NCBI RefSeq assembly: GCF_014647455.2
Contig: NZ_BMPF01000001.1
Location: 620,001-684,000 of the forward strand
Length of the DNA: 64,000 nucleotides
From: Halarchaeum grantii
GTDB taxonomy: Archaea > Halobacteriota > Halobacteria > Halobacteriales > Halobacteriaceae
Direction: 5' to 3'
The position numbers and the translations under genes were made by a program. The first letter of the stretch is position 1. Each line of letters starts with the position of its first letter. Under the pieces are notes generated by a model. It was not told the DNA's origin. It searched no databases and saw nothing but the letters and a program-made list of their open reading frames with translations. This document shows positions 18,459-27,339 of the stretch, in pieces.

Positions 18459-18547
18459 GTCTTTTTCCGTCAGGGGGTCGCGTAGCAACCCCCGTACCGC
18501 AAAAACACGGGAGAAAAAGGCCGAGCGCGTCGCGCTCGGTGAATCGC
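18459..18547 (+). ncRNA. Two-hairpin RNA motif, copy 1 (downstream of pdxS)
   Basis: A T-run (CTTTTTCCG) is followed by stem 1 (GGGGGT 18473-18478 with ACCCCC 18488-18493), a linker CCGCAAAAACACGGGAGAAA, stem 2 (CCGAGCGC 18521-18528 with GCGCTCGG 18532-18539) and a tail TGAATCGC. An inverted second copy at 19528-19618 keeps linker and tail but has different paired bases in both stems. It could be a 3' UTR element, a complex terminator or a stand-alone RNA; both copies sit just after a stop codon. Confidence 0.55.
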
Positions 18548-18666
18548 GCGAACTACCGGGTCCTGACGGACCGCTCGTTCGCGCGAATGCGATCCACAGA
18601 GAGCGTTAAATAGAGACGAACGCTCTATCGCGTCAAAACCAATCTACTTAGAGGTTGAAAGGACTG

Positions 18667-18681
18667 GCGTGCTGAATACAG
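18667..18681 (+). repeat. 15-base inverted repeat, left arm
   Basis: GCGTGCTGAATACAG is the exact reverse complement of 19304-19318. The two arms enclose about 620 bases with one small membrane-protein gene. I see no target-site duplication outside the arms. Confidence 0.5.
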
Positions 18682-18756
18682 GGCGCGAATACGGCACGGA
18701 GCGATTACGATGCGAGTGATCCCGTCTCGACCGACCTACACACCTATCGTGAAATC

Positions 18757-19158
18757 TCAGTCTGACCCAAACAGCGCTTTGGTGAGTTCGCCACCGTAGG
18801 CGAGTCTCGAACCGAGCCACAGCGCACCGAGGATGACGCCCACCGCTATGAGGTCGGGACCCGGCTCCGGAAAGTGGCTGCTCGCCACGCGGGCAAGAAG
18901 GCTCGCCAAGGCGACACCGCCGAACCACACAGCCAAGAAGGCGACGTGCTGGTGAAGGGACTTCCTTCGGCGTGCGTGACGGTAACCAACCACGAGAAAG
19001 CCCACGAGTAGCAGGACGCCTACAGCCGCAAGGGCGAGAGAGCGGATCTGCCCACCAAACAGAAACGCGGTGGAGAAGGCGATTACCGCCGCGAGAACAA
19101 AGATCGTCTGGACGACCAGTCCGAGAGATGGTTTAATATTGGAGGGCTGTTGGGGCAC
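18757..19158 (-). CDS. Small four-span membrane protein
   Basis: A 133-residue protein with four predicted membrane segments: about 14-34, 39-57, 70-90 and 100-118, with a basic HARRRKSLHQH loop between the second and third. The N-terminus MPQQPSNIKPSLG is soluble. No family is recognised. The gene is less G+C-rich than its neighbours and stands alone between two exact 15-base inverted repeats, themselves inside the inverted RNA motif copies. It may be a recent insertion. Confidence 0.5.
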   Translation of the reverse strand: MPQQPSNIKPSLGLVVQTIFVLAAVIAFSTAFLFGGQIRSLALAAVGVLLLVGFLVVGYRHARRRKSLHQHVAFLAVWFGGVALASLLARVASSHFPEPGPDLIAVGVILGALWLGSRLAYGGELTKALFGSD

Positions 19159-19303
19159 AGATTGCGGTTACGGACGACGAGGAGATGAATCTTCTCGACG
19201 TGACCGAATCCCGGCCATCCAGATTGGTTCTACCCTACGTTACCGACCAGACTGTCCATCGTGACGTTCACTGCTATCTCTGATACGTCACTAAGTACAT
19301 CCT
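19159..19303. other. Intergenic DNA, no gene seen
   Basis: Between the small membrane-protein gene and the right inverted-repeat arm I see no supported gene. Composition is more AT-rich than the core, and only short chance reading frames are open. Confidence 0.4.
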
Positions 19304-19318
19304 CTGTATTCAGCACGC
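19304..19318 (-). repeat. 15-base inverted repeat, right arm
   Basis: CTGTATTCAGCACGC is the exact reverse complement of 18667-18681. Confidence 0.5.
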
Positions 19319-19527
19319 TCCCGAGAACACCAATGATATCTGGCAGAACCCTCGGCGGTGGGTTTGCAGACCTACCTAACGGCTGGTGCACGAGAGTCGA
19401 CTGGGGATGGAGATTGATCCCTTACAGAGCTCCGGCGATGCTCCCCCGTAGTCGTACGTCTTCACCCGGTTGACCATGTCACGTGAGTAGCGTTCGCTGA
19501 TCGAGCGGTCTGGAAGACCCGAGCGAG
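19319..19527. other. Intergenic DNA, no gene seen
   Basis: About 200 bases between the inverted-repeat arm and the second RNA motif. I see no coding signal. Composition is closer to that of the 18.6-19.3 kb segment than to the chromosome core. Confidence 0.4.
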
Positions 19528-19618
19528 GCGATTCACCGGTCGCCTACGGCGACCGGCCTTTTTCACCCATGTTTTTGCGGGGACGGGTGCGCGAAGCGCA
19601 CCCGACCCGGAAAAAGAT
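19528..19618 (-). ncRNA. Two-hairpin RNA motif, copy 2 (downstream of the TFS gene)
   Basis: Read on the minus strand from just after the TFS stop: ATCTTTTTCCGG, stem 1 (CGGGTGCGC with GCGCACCCG, 19584-19604), linker CCGCAAAAACATGGGTGAAA, stem 2 (CCGGTCGCC with GGCGACCGG, 19536-19556) and tail TGAATCGC. It shares T-run, linker and tail with copy 1, while both stems are re-paired with different bases. Confidence 0.55.
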
Positions 19619-19620
19619 GG

Positions 19621-19941
19621 TTAGTTATAGTCGCGCCACCGGTGGCCGCACTCGGTGCACTTGAAGAAGCGCGTCGGCGGTTCGTCGGCGGCGCCGGTCT
19701 GTTTGATGGTGTACCACGCTTCGTCGTTCTCGCACTCCTCGCAGACGACGTCGGCGGTGGGTTTGCCTTCGTCGTCGGCGTCCTCGGTGGTCTCGATGAC
19801 GTCGCTGTCGTCCTGTGCGTCGGTGGAGACGAAGTCGGCGGCGCGCTCGTCGTCGCGGCCCTGCTCGTGGCCGCAGCTCGAGCAGACCATCACGCCGTCG
19901 GTGGCGTGCATCATGGAGCCGCATTCGTCGCAGAACTGCAT
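19621..19941 (-). CDS. tfs: Transcription factor S (TFIIS/Rpb9-like)
   Basis: A 106-residue TFS, which rescues arrested RNA polymerase by stimulating transcript cleavage. The N-terminal zinc ribbon has CDECG and CSSCG; the C-terminal ribbon has CEEC and CTECGHRWRDYN. The acidic Asp-Glu pair that enters the polymerase pore is in GAADEPPTRF. An acidic linker joins the ribbons. I chose the ATG at 19941, which gives the family start MQFCDECG. Confidence 0.93.
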   Translation of the reverse strand: MQFCDECGSMMHATDGVMVCSSCGHEQGRDDERAADFVSTDAQDDSDVIETTEDADDEGKPTADVVCEECENDEAWYTIKQTGAADEPPTRFFKCTECGHRWRDYN

Positions 19942-20003
19942 ACGTGGGCCTAGCGGGTGGGCACGCAAAAACCCCGAGTTCGCGGGCGGGCGTCGAAGCG
20001 GTG

Positions 20004-20546
20004 TCAGAACTCCTCGACGATGTCGACGTCGTCGAGCACCATCGGGCAGTTCACGACCTCGTAGTGGTCGGTGTCGACGACGCGTCTGATCTCGGTGCCC
20101 TCGTGCGTGCAGGCGAGGTCGGGCGGGTCCGCGAAGAACTCGCAGCTGTGGCAGGTCCGGTCGGAGATGACGCGGACGTCGCCCTCGGCGCCCGACGCGG
20201 ACGCGTCGGCGGTGTCGGGCGCGACGTCCATATCGGCCGTCTCTTCGGCGGCCGCGAAGACGTCGGCGGCCTCGACGGCGTCCGCGTCGACGTCCATCTC
20301 CTCGAAGGGGCTCCCTTCGACGGGTTCGTCGGCGTCGTCCGCGAGGGGGGCACCGAGGTCGGCGTCGTCGATACCCTCCGCCGCGTCGTCGCCCGACGCG
20401 GGCACCTCCGGTGACGGGCGGCCGGACGGCGTCTCGACGTCCGCACGCTCGTCCGGGCCGGCGGACCGGTCGCGCTCGGTGGGTTCGTCGCGGTCGTCCG
20501 GACCGGCGGGTTCGTCGTCGGCGGCGTCGTCCTCGCCGTCACTCAC
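20004..20546 (-). CDS. Acidic protein with C-terminal cysteine motif (haloarchaeal, unknown)
   Basis: A 180-residue protein. Residues 1-130 are low-complexity and very acidic (Asp, Glu, Ala, Pro). The last 50 hold a conserved-looking cysteine module, CHSCEFFADPPDLACTHEG then VVNCPMVLDDVDIVEEF, which could bind zinc. I recall similar C-termini beside TFS genes in other haloarchaea. The GTG at 20546 is the only reasonable start in frame. It lies in a minus-strand series with the RecA-like gene upstream and the TFS gene downstream. Confidence 0.6.
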   Translation of the reverse strand: MSDGEDDAADDEPAGPDDRDEPTERDRSAGPDERADVETPSGRPSPEVPASGDDAAEGIDDADLGAPLADDADEPVEGSPFEEMDVDADAVEAADVFAAAEETADMDVAPDTADASASGAEGDVRVISDRTCHSCEFFADPPDLACTHEGTEIRRVVDTDHYEVVNCPMVLDDVDIVEEF

Positions 20547-20625
20547 CGCGACCGACCTCCGGTGTGGCGTAGCGGTCCCATCCGTGCGTCACGTCGGCGC
20601 GACGAACCATAAGGCCGGGGGGGCG

Positions 20626-21462
20626 TCATCGGATCTTCCGGACGTTCGAGACGTCGAAGCCGGCCTCGTGAATCTCCGTCTCGAAGCGGACGATGTCCTC
20701 CTCTTCGAGCTGGCTGAGGACGCCGCGGAACTCCTGAACGAACATCGAGCGCACGCGCTCGTTGCCGCCGGTCTCCCAGCCGAACTGGATGGTGCCGTCG
20801 ACGCTGCTCATCAGCTCCCCGAACTCCGTCTCGGTGACGGCGTCGCGCGAGAGGTGAAGGAGGACGAGGCCGCCCCACTCGCGGGCGGCCTTCCGGAGGC
20901 CCTTCAGGAGGTAGACGACGTCCGACCACGGCCGCTCGTGCTGTTCGTCGCCGAGGAGGTCGGTGAGCGAGTCGACGACGACGAGGCTGTCGGTCGCGTG
21001 CTCGTCGAGGTAGTCCGCGAACGCCTGAATGACGGTTCGGCGCTCGTCCTGCGCGCCGAGGTCGGAGAGCGAGCGCGGCCCGTCGACGTACCACTCGCGC
21101 GGGACCGGACTCAGCTGGAAGTACTCGGCGGAGAGGTCGTGGAAGGTGACGCCGCCGAGGCCGGCGTCGACGATCTCCTCCTCCATCGAGAAGGAGATCT
21201 CGCGGCGGACGTCCGCGCGACTCGACGAGAAGGAGACGTAGTGGACCTCCGACGGCGGTTCGGCCTCGCGGGAGAGGCTCCCGTAGTGGAGGTCGAAGAG
21301 GTCGAGGTCGTTCTGGAGCAGGCCGTTGAAGACGGCGCTCGTGTAGAGGAACTCGCGCGCGCCGGCGCCGGCGCTACCCGCGAGCAACACCACGCTTCCC
21401 TCCGGGGCGCCACCCCCGATCTGGCTGTCGAAGCGCGAGACGCCGAACGGGATTCGCATCAT
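20626..21462 (-). CDS. RecA/KaiC-like ATPase-fold protein (HTR-like), degenerate Walker A
   Basis: A 278-residue protein of the RadA/KaiC fold. The N-terminus (IPFGVSRFDSQIGGGAPEGS) and the strand LVVVDSLTDLLGD (Walker B-like) are clear, but the P-loop position reads AGSAGAGAREF, without the GKT, so ATP hydrolysis is doubtful. Haloarchaeal HTR-like proteins show this feature. The role may be regulatory. The ATG at 21462 has GGTAAG about 28 bases upstream. Confidence 0.75.
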   Translation of the reverse strand: MMRIPFGVSRFDSQIGGGAPEGSVVLLAGSAGAGAREFLYTSAVFNGLLQNDLDLFDLHYGSLSREAEPPSEVHYVSFSSSRADVRREISFSMEEEIVDAGLGGVTFHDLSAEYFQLSPVPREWYVDGPRSLSDLGAQDERRTVIQAFADYLDEHATDSLVVVDSLTDLLGDEQHERPWSDVVYLLKGLRKAAREWGGLVLLHLSRDAVTETEFGELMSSVDGTIQFGWETGGNERVRSMFVQEFRGVLSQLEEEDIVRFETEIHEAGFDVSNVRKIR

Positions 21463-21516
21463 GCCCGATACATCTCCGCGCGCTCGCTTACCAGTTGTGC
21501 CTCACGCACCCCGACT

Positions 21517-22488
21517 CTACACCTCGCTCACGCGCGCGCCGTCGCTCGCCGCGCGGACGACGCGGACGTCCCCGCCGGTGCCCGCCTCGCCGAGCGCGTC
21601 GCTCGCGGCGGCGCGCACCTCGGTCGCGTGCGCGGCGTCGGTGAGCGCGTAGACGGCCGGCCCCCACGAGGACTGGCCGGCGCCCGCGACGGCGGCGTGC
21701 TCGCGCAGCGTCTCGACGAGCGCGCCCGCCGGCGGCCGATAGACGCCGCCCTGTTCGTCGGCGTACCAGCGGCCGTTGAGGCGGCCGACCTCGGCGATCC
21801 CGTCGCCGAACGCCGCGAGGTCGCCGTCGACGACGCCGGGGAGGACGCGCCGGAGGACGACGCCCGCGATGCGGTCGGCGACACTGGAGTCGGCGCGCTC
21901 GACGACGTCGCGCATGCTCGCGTCCTCGTCGGCGCCCGACTTCCCGGGTTCGACGTCGGGGACGGCGAGGACGAAGCGCCACGAGTCGGGGATGCGGTGG
22001 CGCGCGCTGACGCCGGGGACGGTCCACGACCCGTCCGGGGGGCGCTCGGTCGTGAAGCGCTCGGTCGGATGGCCGGCGTCGAGGACGAACCCGCCGGACT
22101 CGAAGGCGGCGACGCCGACGCCGCTCCGGCCGCCGCGCCCGAGCGCGGGAGCGTGCTCGCGGACGCGGGGGTCGCGGTCGTGGGCGCGCGCGACGGCGGC
22201 GTAGACGGCGAGCGCGAGTTGCGTGCCGCTCCCGAAGCCGACGTGGCGCGGGAGGGAGTCGCGGACGGCGACGGCGGCGCCGTCGACGCCGAGGACGTCG
22301 CAGGCGCGTTCGGCGGCCTCGCGGGCGGCCGCGTCCTCACAGCGCACCGCGTCGGCCGGGTCCGCGTCGACGACGACGCGGGGGTCATCGAGCGCGACGC
22401 CGAGGCTGCCGTAGAGACGGTCGGTGGCGAGCGAGAGGTTACAGAAGCCGAAGTGGAGGCGGGCGCCGGCGCTGACGCGGACGGTCAT
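21517..22488 (-). CDS. Beta-ribofuranosylaminobenzene 5'-phosphate synthase-like GHMP protein
   Basis: A 323-residue GHMP-superfamily protein. The N-terminus RVSAGARLHFGFCNLS and the glycine-rich loop HVGFGSGTQLALA (the P-SSS-like motif) match beta-RFAP synthases, which start methanopterin-type C1-carrier synthesis by joining p-aminobenzoate and PRPP. The C-terminal GAGQSSWGPAVYAL is also typical. Haloarchaea use folate-like or modified pterin carriers, so the exact product is uncertain. It begins 56 bases before the RecA-like gene. Confidence 0.78.
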   Translation of the reverse strand: MTVRVSAGARLHFGFCNLSLATDRLYGSLGVALDDPRVVVDADPADAVRCEDAAAREAAERACDVLGVDGAAVAVRDSLPRHVGFGSGTQLALAVYAAVARAHDRDPRVREHAPALGRGGRSGVGVAAFESGGFVLDAGHPTERFTTERPPDGSWTVPGVSARHRIPDSWRFVLAVPDVEPGKSGADEDASMRDVVERADSSVADRIAGVVLRRVLPGVVDGDLAAFGDGIAEVGRLNGRWYADEQGGVYRPPAGALVETLREHAAVAGAGQSSWGPAVYALTDAAHATEVRAAASDALGEAGTGGDVRVVRAASDGARVSEV

Positions 22489-22593
22489 ACTCGCACCTGT
22501 GTCCTCCGGGTGGTTCGTGGTTTCGGCGGTGGCAAGACCGGACGCGGCCGCACGGGCGGCGACGCTCCGGTGTCGGGGGCTGTCGAGCGCGCG

Positions 22594-23532
22594 CTATCGC
22601 GACAGCACGGCGGCGGCGACGCGGCCCGCGCCGTTCTCGTAGACGGGGTCGGCGGGCGGGTCGCGGGCGGCGCGCGCCACCTCGTCGGGCGACGTGACGG
22701 TCCGGAAGCCGGTCGCGTGGGAGGCGAGGCGCGCGACGCCGCGCTGCTCGGACGTGAACGGGTAGACGAGACACGGCGTCCCAGCGACGGCGGCCTCCAT
22801 CACCGTCGAGTAGCCGGGGCAGAGCACGAGGTCGGCCGCCCGGAGCGTCGGGAGCATCGACGCCACCGGCTCCCAGTCGTCGCCGCCGACGACCGTCGCG
22901 TCGCGGCCGTCCGCTCGCAGCCGCTCGACGCTCTCGTTCAGGGCCGTCGAGTAGGTGGATGGGACGACGACGACGTCCGGGTCGCCGACGACGGGGGCCT
23001 CGACGTCGAGCGCGAGCGGCCCGACACGGGTGACACCGTCGGGGTCCGCGTCGCCGTGCGGCCACACGGTCGGGAAGTAGAACTCGCGCGCCGCCCGGAG
23101 CTGGTACTCGGTGAGCGCCCACGCGCCCGCGCGCTCGACGGCGTCGTCGTAGAGGCCGGGCGCGTTGTGCGTGCAGACGGAGAGCGGGACGCCCGCGAGC
23201 GGCGCCGCCATCGCCGCGAACATGTCGTCCGTGAGGAGGTGGTCCGGGTCCTCGCGCCGGAGCCACCGGTAGATGTCGCGGACGCGGCACGCGCTCGCCG
23301 GCACGCTCCCCGTGAGCGTGTCTGAGAGTCCGCCCGACTCCTGGTAGTCGCCGATGAAGTCGACGGGCGTCGGGACGTACTCCTCGTAGCCGAGCAGGTC
23401 GACGAAGCGCTTCCCGGGGCCGCCGCCCGCGAGCGACACCGACGCGCCGCGCGCCTCGAGTTCGCGCGCGATTGCGAGCATCCGCGTGGCGTGGCCGGCG
23501 CCCTCCGGGTAGTGTGCGACCGCGACGTGCAT
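22594..23532 (-). CDS. MurG-like GT-B glycosyltransferase
   Basis: A 312-residue protein with a two-domain GT-B layout. The N-terminal loop YPEGAGHATRMLAIA is the G-x-GH-x-xR motif of GT28/MurG-like enzymes; the C-terminal nucleotide-sugar site appears as VLCPGYSTVMEAAVAGTP followed by YPFTSEQ. The acceptor is unknown; glycolipid or glycoprotein synthesis is likely. The ATG at 23532 begins MHVAVAHYPEG, the natural start. It is divergent from ilvD. Confidence 0.78.
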   Translation of the reverse strand: MHVAVAHYPEGAGHATRMLAIARELEARGASVSLAGGGPGKRFVDLLGYEEYVPTPVDFIGDYQESGGLSDTLTGSVPASACRVRDIYRWLRREDPDHLLTDDMFAAMAAPLAGVPLSVCTHNAPGLYDDAVERAGAWALTEYQLRAAREFYFPTVWPHGDADPDGVTRVGPLALDVEAPVVGDPDVVVVPSTYSTALNESVERLRADGRDATVVGGDDWEPVASMLPTLRAADLVLCPGYSTVMEAAVAGTPCLVYPFTSEQRGVARLASHATGFRTVTSPDEVARAARDPPADPVYENGAGRVAAAVLSR

Positions 23533-23609
23533 ACGTGCGCTCGCGGCCGGGACGCCCGAGTAGCTTCCGGTCGTGCGGGCGTCCCGAATGTCGCACAAAT
23601 CGCGCTGGG

Positions 23610-23617
23610 TTTATGAC
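23610..23617 (+). promoter_or_regulatory. TATA box of ilvD
   Basis: TTTATGAC is centred about 28 bases before the ATG at 23641, as expected for a leaderless transcript. Confidence 0.55.
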
Positions 23618-23640
23618 CGAGCGTCGGCATCCTACCGGTA

Positions 23641-25407
23641 ATGAGTGGCAAGCCGGAGTCTACCACGGAGGAAGCGACCCCGTCCGTCCCGGAGGAGAAA
23701 CCCGAGAAGGACCCCGACCTGCGCAGCACCGAGGTCACCGAGGGCCCGGACCGCGCGCCCCACCGCGCGATGTTCCGCGCGATGGGCTACGACGACAAGG
23801 ACCTCTCCTCGCCGATGGTCGGCGTCGCGAACCCCGCCGCCGACATCACGCCGTGTAACGTCCACCTCGACGACCTCGCGGACGCCGCGACCGTCGGCAT
23901 CGACGAGGAGGGCGGGATGCCCATCGAGTTCGGCACCGTCACCGTCAGCGACGCCATCTCGATGGGGACGGAGGGGATGAAGGCCTCGCTCATCAGTCGG
24001 GAAGTCATCGCGGACTCCGTCGAACTCGTCTCCTTCGCCGAGCGCATGGACGCGCTCGTCACCATCGGCGGCTGCGACAAGAACCTCCCCGGCATGATGA
24101 TGGCCGCCATCCGCACCGACCTGCCCAGCGTGTTCCTCTACGGTGGCTCCATCATGCCCGGCCACCACGACGGCCGCGAGATAACCGTCCAGAACGTCTT
24201 CGAGGGCGTCGGCAGCGTCGCCTCCGGCGACATGGACGAGGAGGAGCTCTACGAGATGGAGCACGAGGCCTGCCCCGGCGCGGGCTCCTGCGGGGGGATG
24301 TTCACCGCGAACACGATGGCCTCCATCAGCGAGACGCTCGGCCTCGCCCCGCTCGGGTCGGCCTCCCCGCTCGCCGAGAGCGAGGAGCGCACCGAGGTCG
24401 CGCGCGAAGCCGGGAAGGTCGTCCTCGACGCCGTCGAGAACGACCGGCGCCCGAGCGACATCCTCTCGAAGGAGTCCTTCGAGAACGCCATCGCCGTGCA
24501 GGTCGCGATGGGCGGGTCGACGAACGCCGTGCTGCACGTGCTCGCGCTCGCCGCCGAGGCCGGCGTCGACCTCTCTATCGAGGAGTTCGACGAGATCAGC
24601 GCGCGCACGCCGAAGATCGCGAACCTCCAGCCCGGCGGCTCGCGCGTCATGAAGGACCTCCACGAGGTCGGCGGCGTCCCCGTCGTCATCCGCCGCCTCC
24701 TCGAGGGCGGCTACATCCACGGCGACGCGATGACCGTCACCGGCAACACCATCGCCGAGGAGCTCGAGACGCTCGACCTCCCGGACGACGAGGACATCGA
24801 CGCGGACTTCCTCTACACGGTCGACGAGCCCTACAGCGAGGAGGGCGCCATCAAGATCCTCACCGGGAACCTCGCGCCGGACGGCGGCGTCCTCAAGGTG
24901 ACGGGCGAGGAGGGCTTCCACCACGAGGGCCCTGCGCGCGTCTTCGACAAGGAAGAGGACGCGATGGCGTACGTGCAGGGCGGCGAGATCGAGTCCGGCG
25001 ACGTCATCGTCATCCGCAACGAGGGCCCGCGCGGCGGCCCCGGCATGCGCGAGATGCTCGGCGTCACCGCCGCCGTCGTCGGCCAAGGCCACGAGGACGA
25101 CGTCGCGCTCCTCACCGACGGCCGCTTCAGCGGCGCGACTCGAGGCCCGATGATCGGGCACGTCGCCCCCGAGTCCGTCGTCGGCGGCCCAATCGCCGCC
25201 CTCGAAGACGGCGATACGGTGACCGTCGACGTCCGCGAGCGCGAACTGTCCGTCGACGTCTCCGAGGAGGAACTCGAAGCGCGCCTCGATGACTACGAGC
25301 GCCCCGAGATCCAGTACGAGGGCGGCTTCCTCCGCAAGTACGGCGACATGTTCGACTCCGCCGCCAACGGTGCGGTGACGAACCCCGCCGTCAAGCGCGA
25401 CGACTAG
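23641..25407 (+). CDS. ilvD: Dihydroxy-acid dehydratase
   Basis: A 588-residue IlvD, which dehydrates 2,3-dihydroxy acids in valine, leucine and isoleucine synthesis. Iron-sulfur cysteines are seen in [21 protein letters not shown] and [17 protein letters not shown]. The C-terminal [19 protein letters not shown] is diagnostic. The N-terminus has a 35-residue acidic and basic extension before the conserved start. No other ilv genes are adjacent. Confidence 0.96.
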   Translation: MSGKPESTTEEATPSVPEEKPEKDPDLRSTEVTEGPDRAPHRAMFRAMGYDDKDLSSPMVGVANPAADITPCNVHLDDLADAATVGIDEEGGMPIEFGTVTVSDAISMGTEGMKASLISREVIADSVELVSFAERMDALVTIGGCDKNLPGMMMAAIRTDLPSVFLYGGSIMPGHHDGREITVQNVFEGVGSVASGDMDEEELYEMEHEACPGAGSCGGMFTANTMASISETLGLAPLGSASPLAESEERTEVAREAGKVVLDAVENDRRPSDILSKESFENAIAVQVAMGGSTNAVLHVLALAAEAGVDLSIEEFDEISARTPKIANLQPGGSRVMKDLHEVGGVPVVIRRLLEGGYIHGDAMTVTGNTIAEELETLDLPDDEDIDADFLYTVDEPYSEEGAIKILTGNLAPDGGVLKVTGEEGFHHEGPARVFDKEEDAMAYVQGGEIESGDVIVIRNEGPRGGPGMREMLGVTAAVVGQGHEDDVALLTDGRFSGATRGPMIGHVAPESVVGGPIAALEDGDTVTVDVRERELSVDVSEEELEARLDDYERPEIQYEGGFLRKYGDMFDSAANGAVTNPAVKRDD

Positions 25408-25417
25408 CGACGGCGCC

Positions 25418-26635
25418 CTACGCCGGGAGTCGGCGTCCCGCCTCGACGGCGAGAGCGCACGCGAGCGCGATGACGGCGAGGCCGGTCGCGTACGTGCCCG
25501 TGAGGTCGTAGAGCGCGCCGATCAGGAACGGCCCGAGGAAGCCGCCGAGTTCGCCGACCGCGAAGACGAGGCCGACCGCCGTGCCGGTGAGGGTGGGTCC
25601 GACGCCGTCGAGTTCGGCGGGGACCATGCGGACGAGCGGGGAGACGCCGCCGGCGCCGAGGCCGACGAGGAGCGCGCCGGCGAGGAGGCCGGCCAGCGGG
25701 ACGCCCGCCGGGAGGAACGCGAGCGTCCCGAGCGCACAGAACGCGAGACAGCCCGCGATGACCGCGCCGCGCTCACCCAGTCGGTCGGAGAGCGCGGGGA
25801 CGGCGAGCGTGCCGACGGCTTGCGCGGCGACGAACCCGCTGACGAACGTCGCCGCGAGCGGGGCGGCGACGCCGTGGGACTGGAGCACGGTCGCCAGCCA
25901 GTTCTGGACGCCGTGCGTGACGAGCAGGTAGACGACGCCGACGACCACGAGGAGGCGCATCGAGCGGTTCGCGAACACGCGCCCGACGTCGCGACGGAGC
26001 GCCGCAAGCGAGAGCGACGCGTCGTCGGCCGCCGGGTCGTCCGCGTACCGGATCGTTTCAATCGGGACCGTCCGAACGACCGCCCACCAGCAGAGCGCGT
26101 AGCCGAGCACGGCGACGCCCGTCGCGGCGAAGAGCGCGCGCCACCCGCCGAGCGCCGGGCCGAGCACGCCGCGCCCGAGGCTGAACGCCGCCGCCGTCCC
26201 CGCGAGCGACCCGACGACGTACACCGACGAGGGCGTTCCGGACGCAGCCGGCGGGTAGAGGTCGGAGACGAGCTTCGGCAGGCCGAACGTGATGGTCGTC
26301 GCGCCGACCCCCACCACGACCGTGAGCGCGAGCAGGACGGGAAACGACTCGGCGAACGAGCGCCCGAGTTGCGCGGCGCCGAACAGCGGGACGCCGACGC
26401 CGATGGCGCGATACGGGCCGACGCGGTCCGTCACCACGCCCGAGAAGAGCGCGACCGGCACGTACGTGAGCGGAATCGCGCCCGTCAACACCCCGGCCTG
26501 CGTGCTCGAGAGCGCGAAGTCCGCGACGATAGCGTCCAAGTACGCCGGCACCGAGAACCAGACGAACATCAGCGACGCGTACGCGAGCGTGCCGAGCGCG
26601 AGGAGAAGCGTGCGAGTGCGCGACGTCGAGAGCAC
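25418..26635 (-). CDS. MFS transporter
   Basis: A 405-residue major-facilitator protein with twelve membrane segments and the loop 2-3 variant GVVTDRVGPYRAIG. It resembles nitrate/cyanate or oxalate-formate type porters by length and spacing, but the substrate is not recognisable. The GTG start at 26635 has GGTTAACC centred 27 bases upstream on the minus strand (26659-26666). It converges on ilvD and is the last chromosomal gene before the accessory region. Confidence 0.78.
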   Translation of the reverse strand: MLSTSRTRTLLLALGTLAYASLMFVWFSVPAYLDAIVADFALSSTQAGVLTGAIPLTYVPVALFSGVVTDRVGPYRAIGVGVPLFGAAQLGRSFAESFPVLLALTVVVGVGATTITFGLPKLVSDLYPPAASGTPSSVYVVGSLAGTAAAFSLGRGVLGPALGGWRALFAATGVAVLGYALCWWAVVRTVPIETIRYADDPAADDASLSLAALRRDVGRVFANRSMRLLVVVGVVYLLVTHGVQNWLATVLQSHGVAAPLAATFVSGFVAAQAVGTLAVPALSDRLGERGAVIAGCLAFCALGTLAFLPAGVPLAGLLAGALLVGLGAGGVSPLVRMVPAELDGVGPTLTGTAVGLVFAVGELGGFLGPFLIGALYDLTGTYATGLAVIALACALAVEAGRRLPA

Positions 26636-27297
26636 ACCACAGGGATGCGGGGACGAACGGTTAACCGGCCGGATTGCGGCGAACGCGACCCACTCGCCCG
26701 CGCGACACCGCGAGCGAAACGGCCGTCATCACGACAACCGGACCACGACACCGCGGACGAGCCGCCGTCACCGGCGTGCCACGGACGATATTTCCGCGGC
26801 TAACGGTAGAAAGGAGAAAACAGGACAGCTAAGGAGCCGAAACTGCATTACGTGTCCGCCGCTTGCACTCGAACGCCCACGGCTGGAGGCGTGACCACCG
26901 GGTCTCCCCGCGCGGGGAGAGAACCCAGTGGTCGAAATCCGGCCACGATGGCAGCTTCAAGGGGGGAGTTGACACCCATCGGAACAACTGGTCGCGGCCA
27001 GTGAACCGGAGCCTCGTCTCCGGTTCGACGGCATTACTGCCTCAGCGAAGTAAAGCACATCTATCACAGCCGTGAGTGACACCGAGAACCACGGCCGGGG
27101 ACACGGCGCGAACGGAGCGGTACTCTAACCGGCGACCGGGCGCCCATCAGGCAGCGGTAGGCATCCCGAAAAGCGCTTCAACCCGTCACGTCAGGAGACG
27201 ACCCCACTTGAAAGAGGGGTTGTATGCACTTCCACTTATGTGGAAATTCGTCGATTGGACGCCTAAAACCCGAGGTGTTCGGGTTCAGGAGTGTGAG
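26636..27297. other. Gene-free junction region with RNA-like structure
   Basis: About 660 bases without a convincing protein gene. Contents: the MFS promoter near 26662; a long imperfect hairpin at 26893-26933; a 7-base-pair hairpin ACCGGAG/CTCCGGT around 27006-27025; hairpins TTCCAC/GTGGAA near 27230-27246 and AACCCGA/TCGGGTT near 27268-27286. The density of stems suggests a structured RNA, the remnant end of a transposon, or integration-site scar. I tested it against tRNA, SRP RNA and RNase P RNA hallmarks and found none. Confidence 0.4.
26893..26933 (+). ncRNA. Long hairpin, possible structured RNA or transposon-end RNA
   Basis: GACCAC..GGGT pairs with ACCC..GTGGTC around a perfect 16-base palindrome, CTCCCCGCGCGGGGAG (26904-26919). 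One C/A mismatch and a short bulge interrupt the arms. Such a stem is unlikely by chance even in GC-rich DNA. It could be part of the guide RNA at the right end of a lost TnpB-type element (inference, weak). Confidence 0.35.
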
Positions 27298-27316
27298 AAG
27301 TGGGACCGTTGAGGTG
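27298..27316 (+). repeat. 19-base direct repeat, left copy (candidate att site)
   Basis: AAGTGGGACCGTTGAGGTG recurs exactly at 41964-41982. Each copy lies just beyond the 3' end of an integrase gene of the same family (24 and 56 bases away), in the same orientation. This is the arrangement expected for att sites of tandem integrated elements. Confidence 0.65.
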
Positions 27317-27339
27317 GCCGAGCGGACGCGTATCGCGGC

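Noticed and set aside
20539-20592. 17-codon frame before the acidic Cys-motif gene as a sign of a frameshifted longer N-terminus
   Set aside because: It ends at a stop in another frame and lies too close to the TATA-like box to be a leaderless start; no evidence that it belongs to the protein.
26850-27297. SRP RNA or RNase P RNA gene
   Set aside because: The conserved SRP helix 8 sequence and the RNase P CR-I type motifs are absent; only generic hairpins remain.
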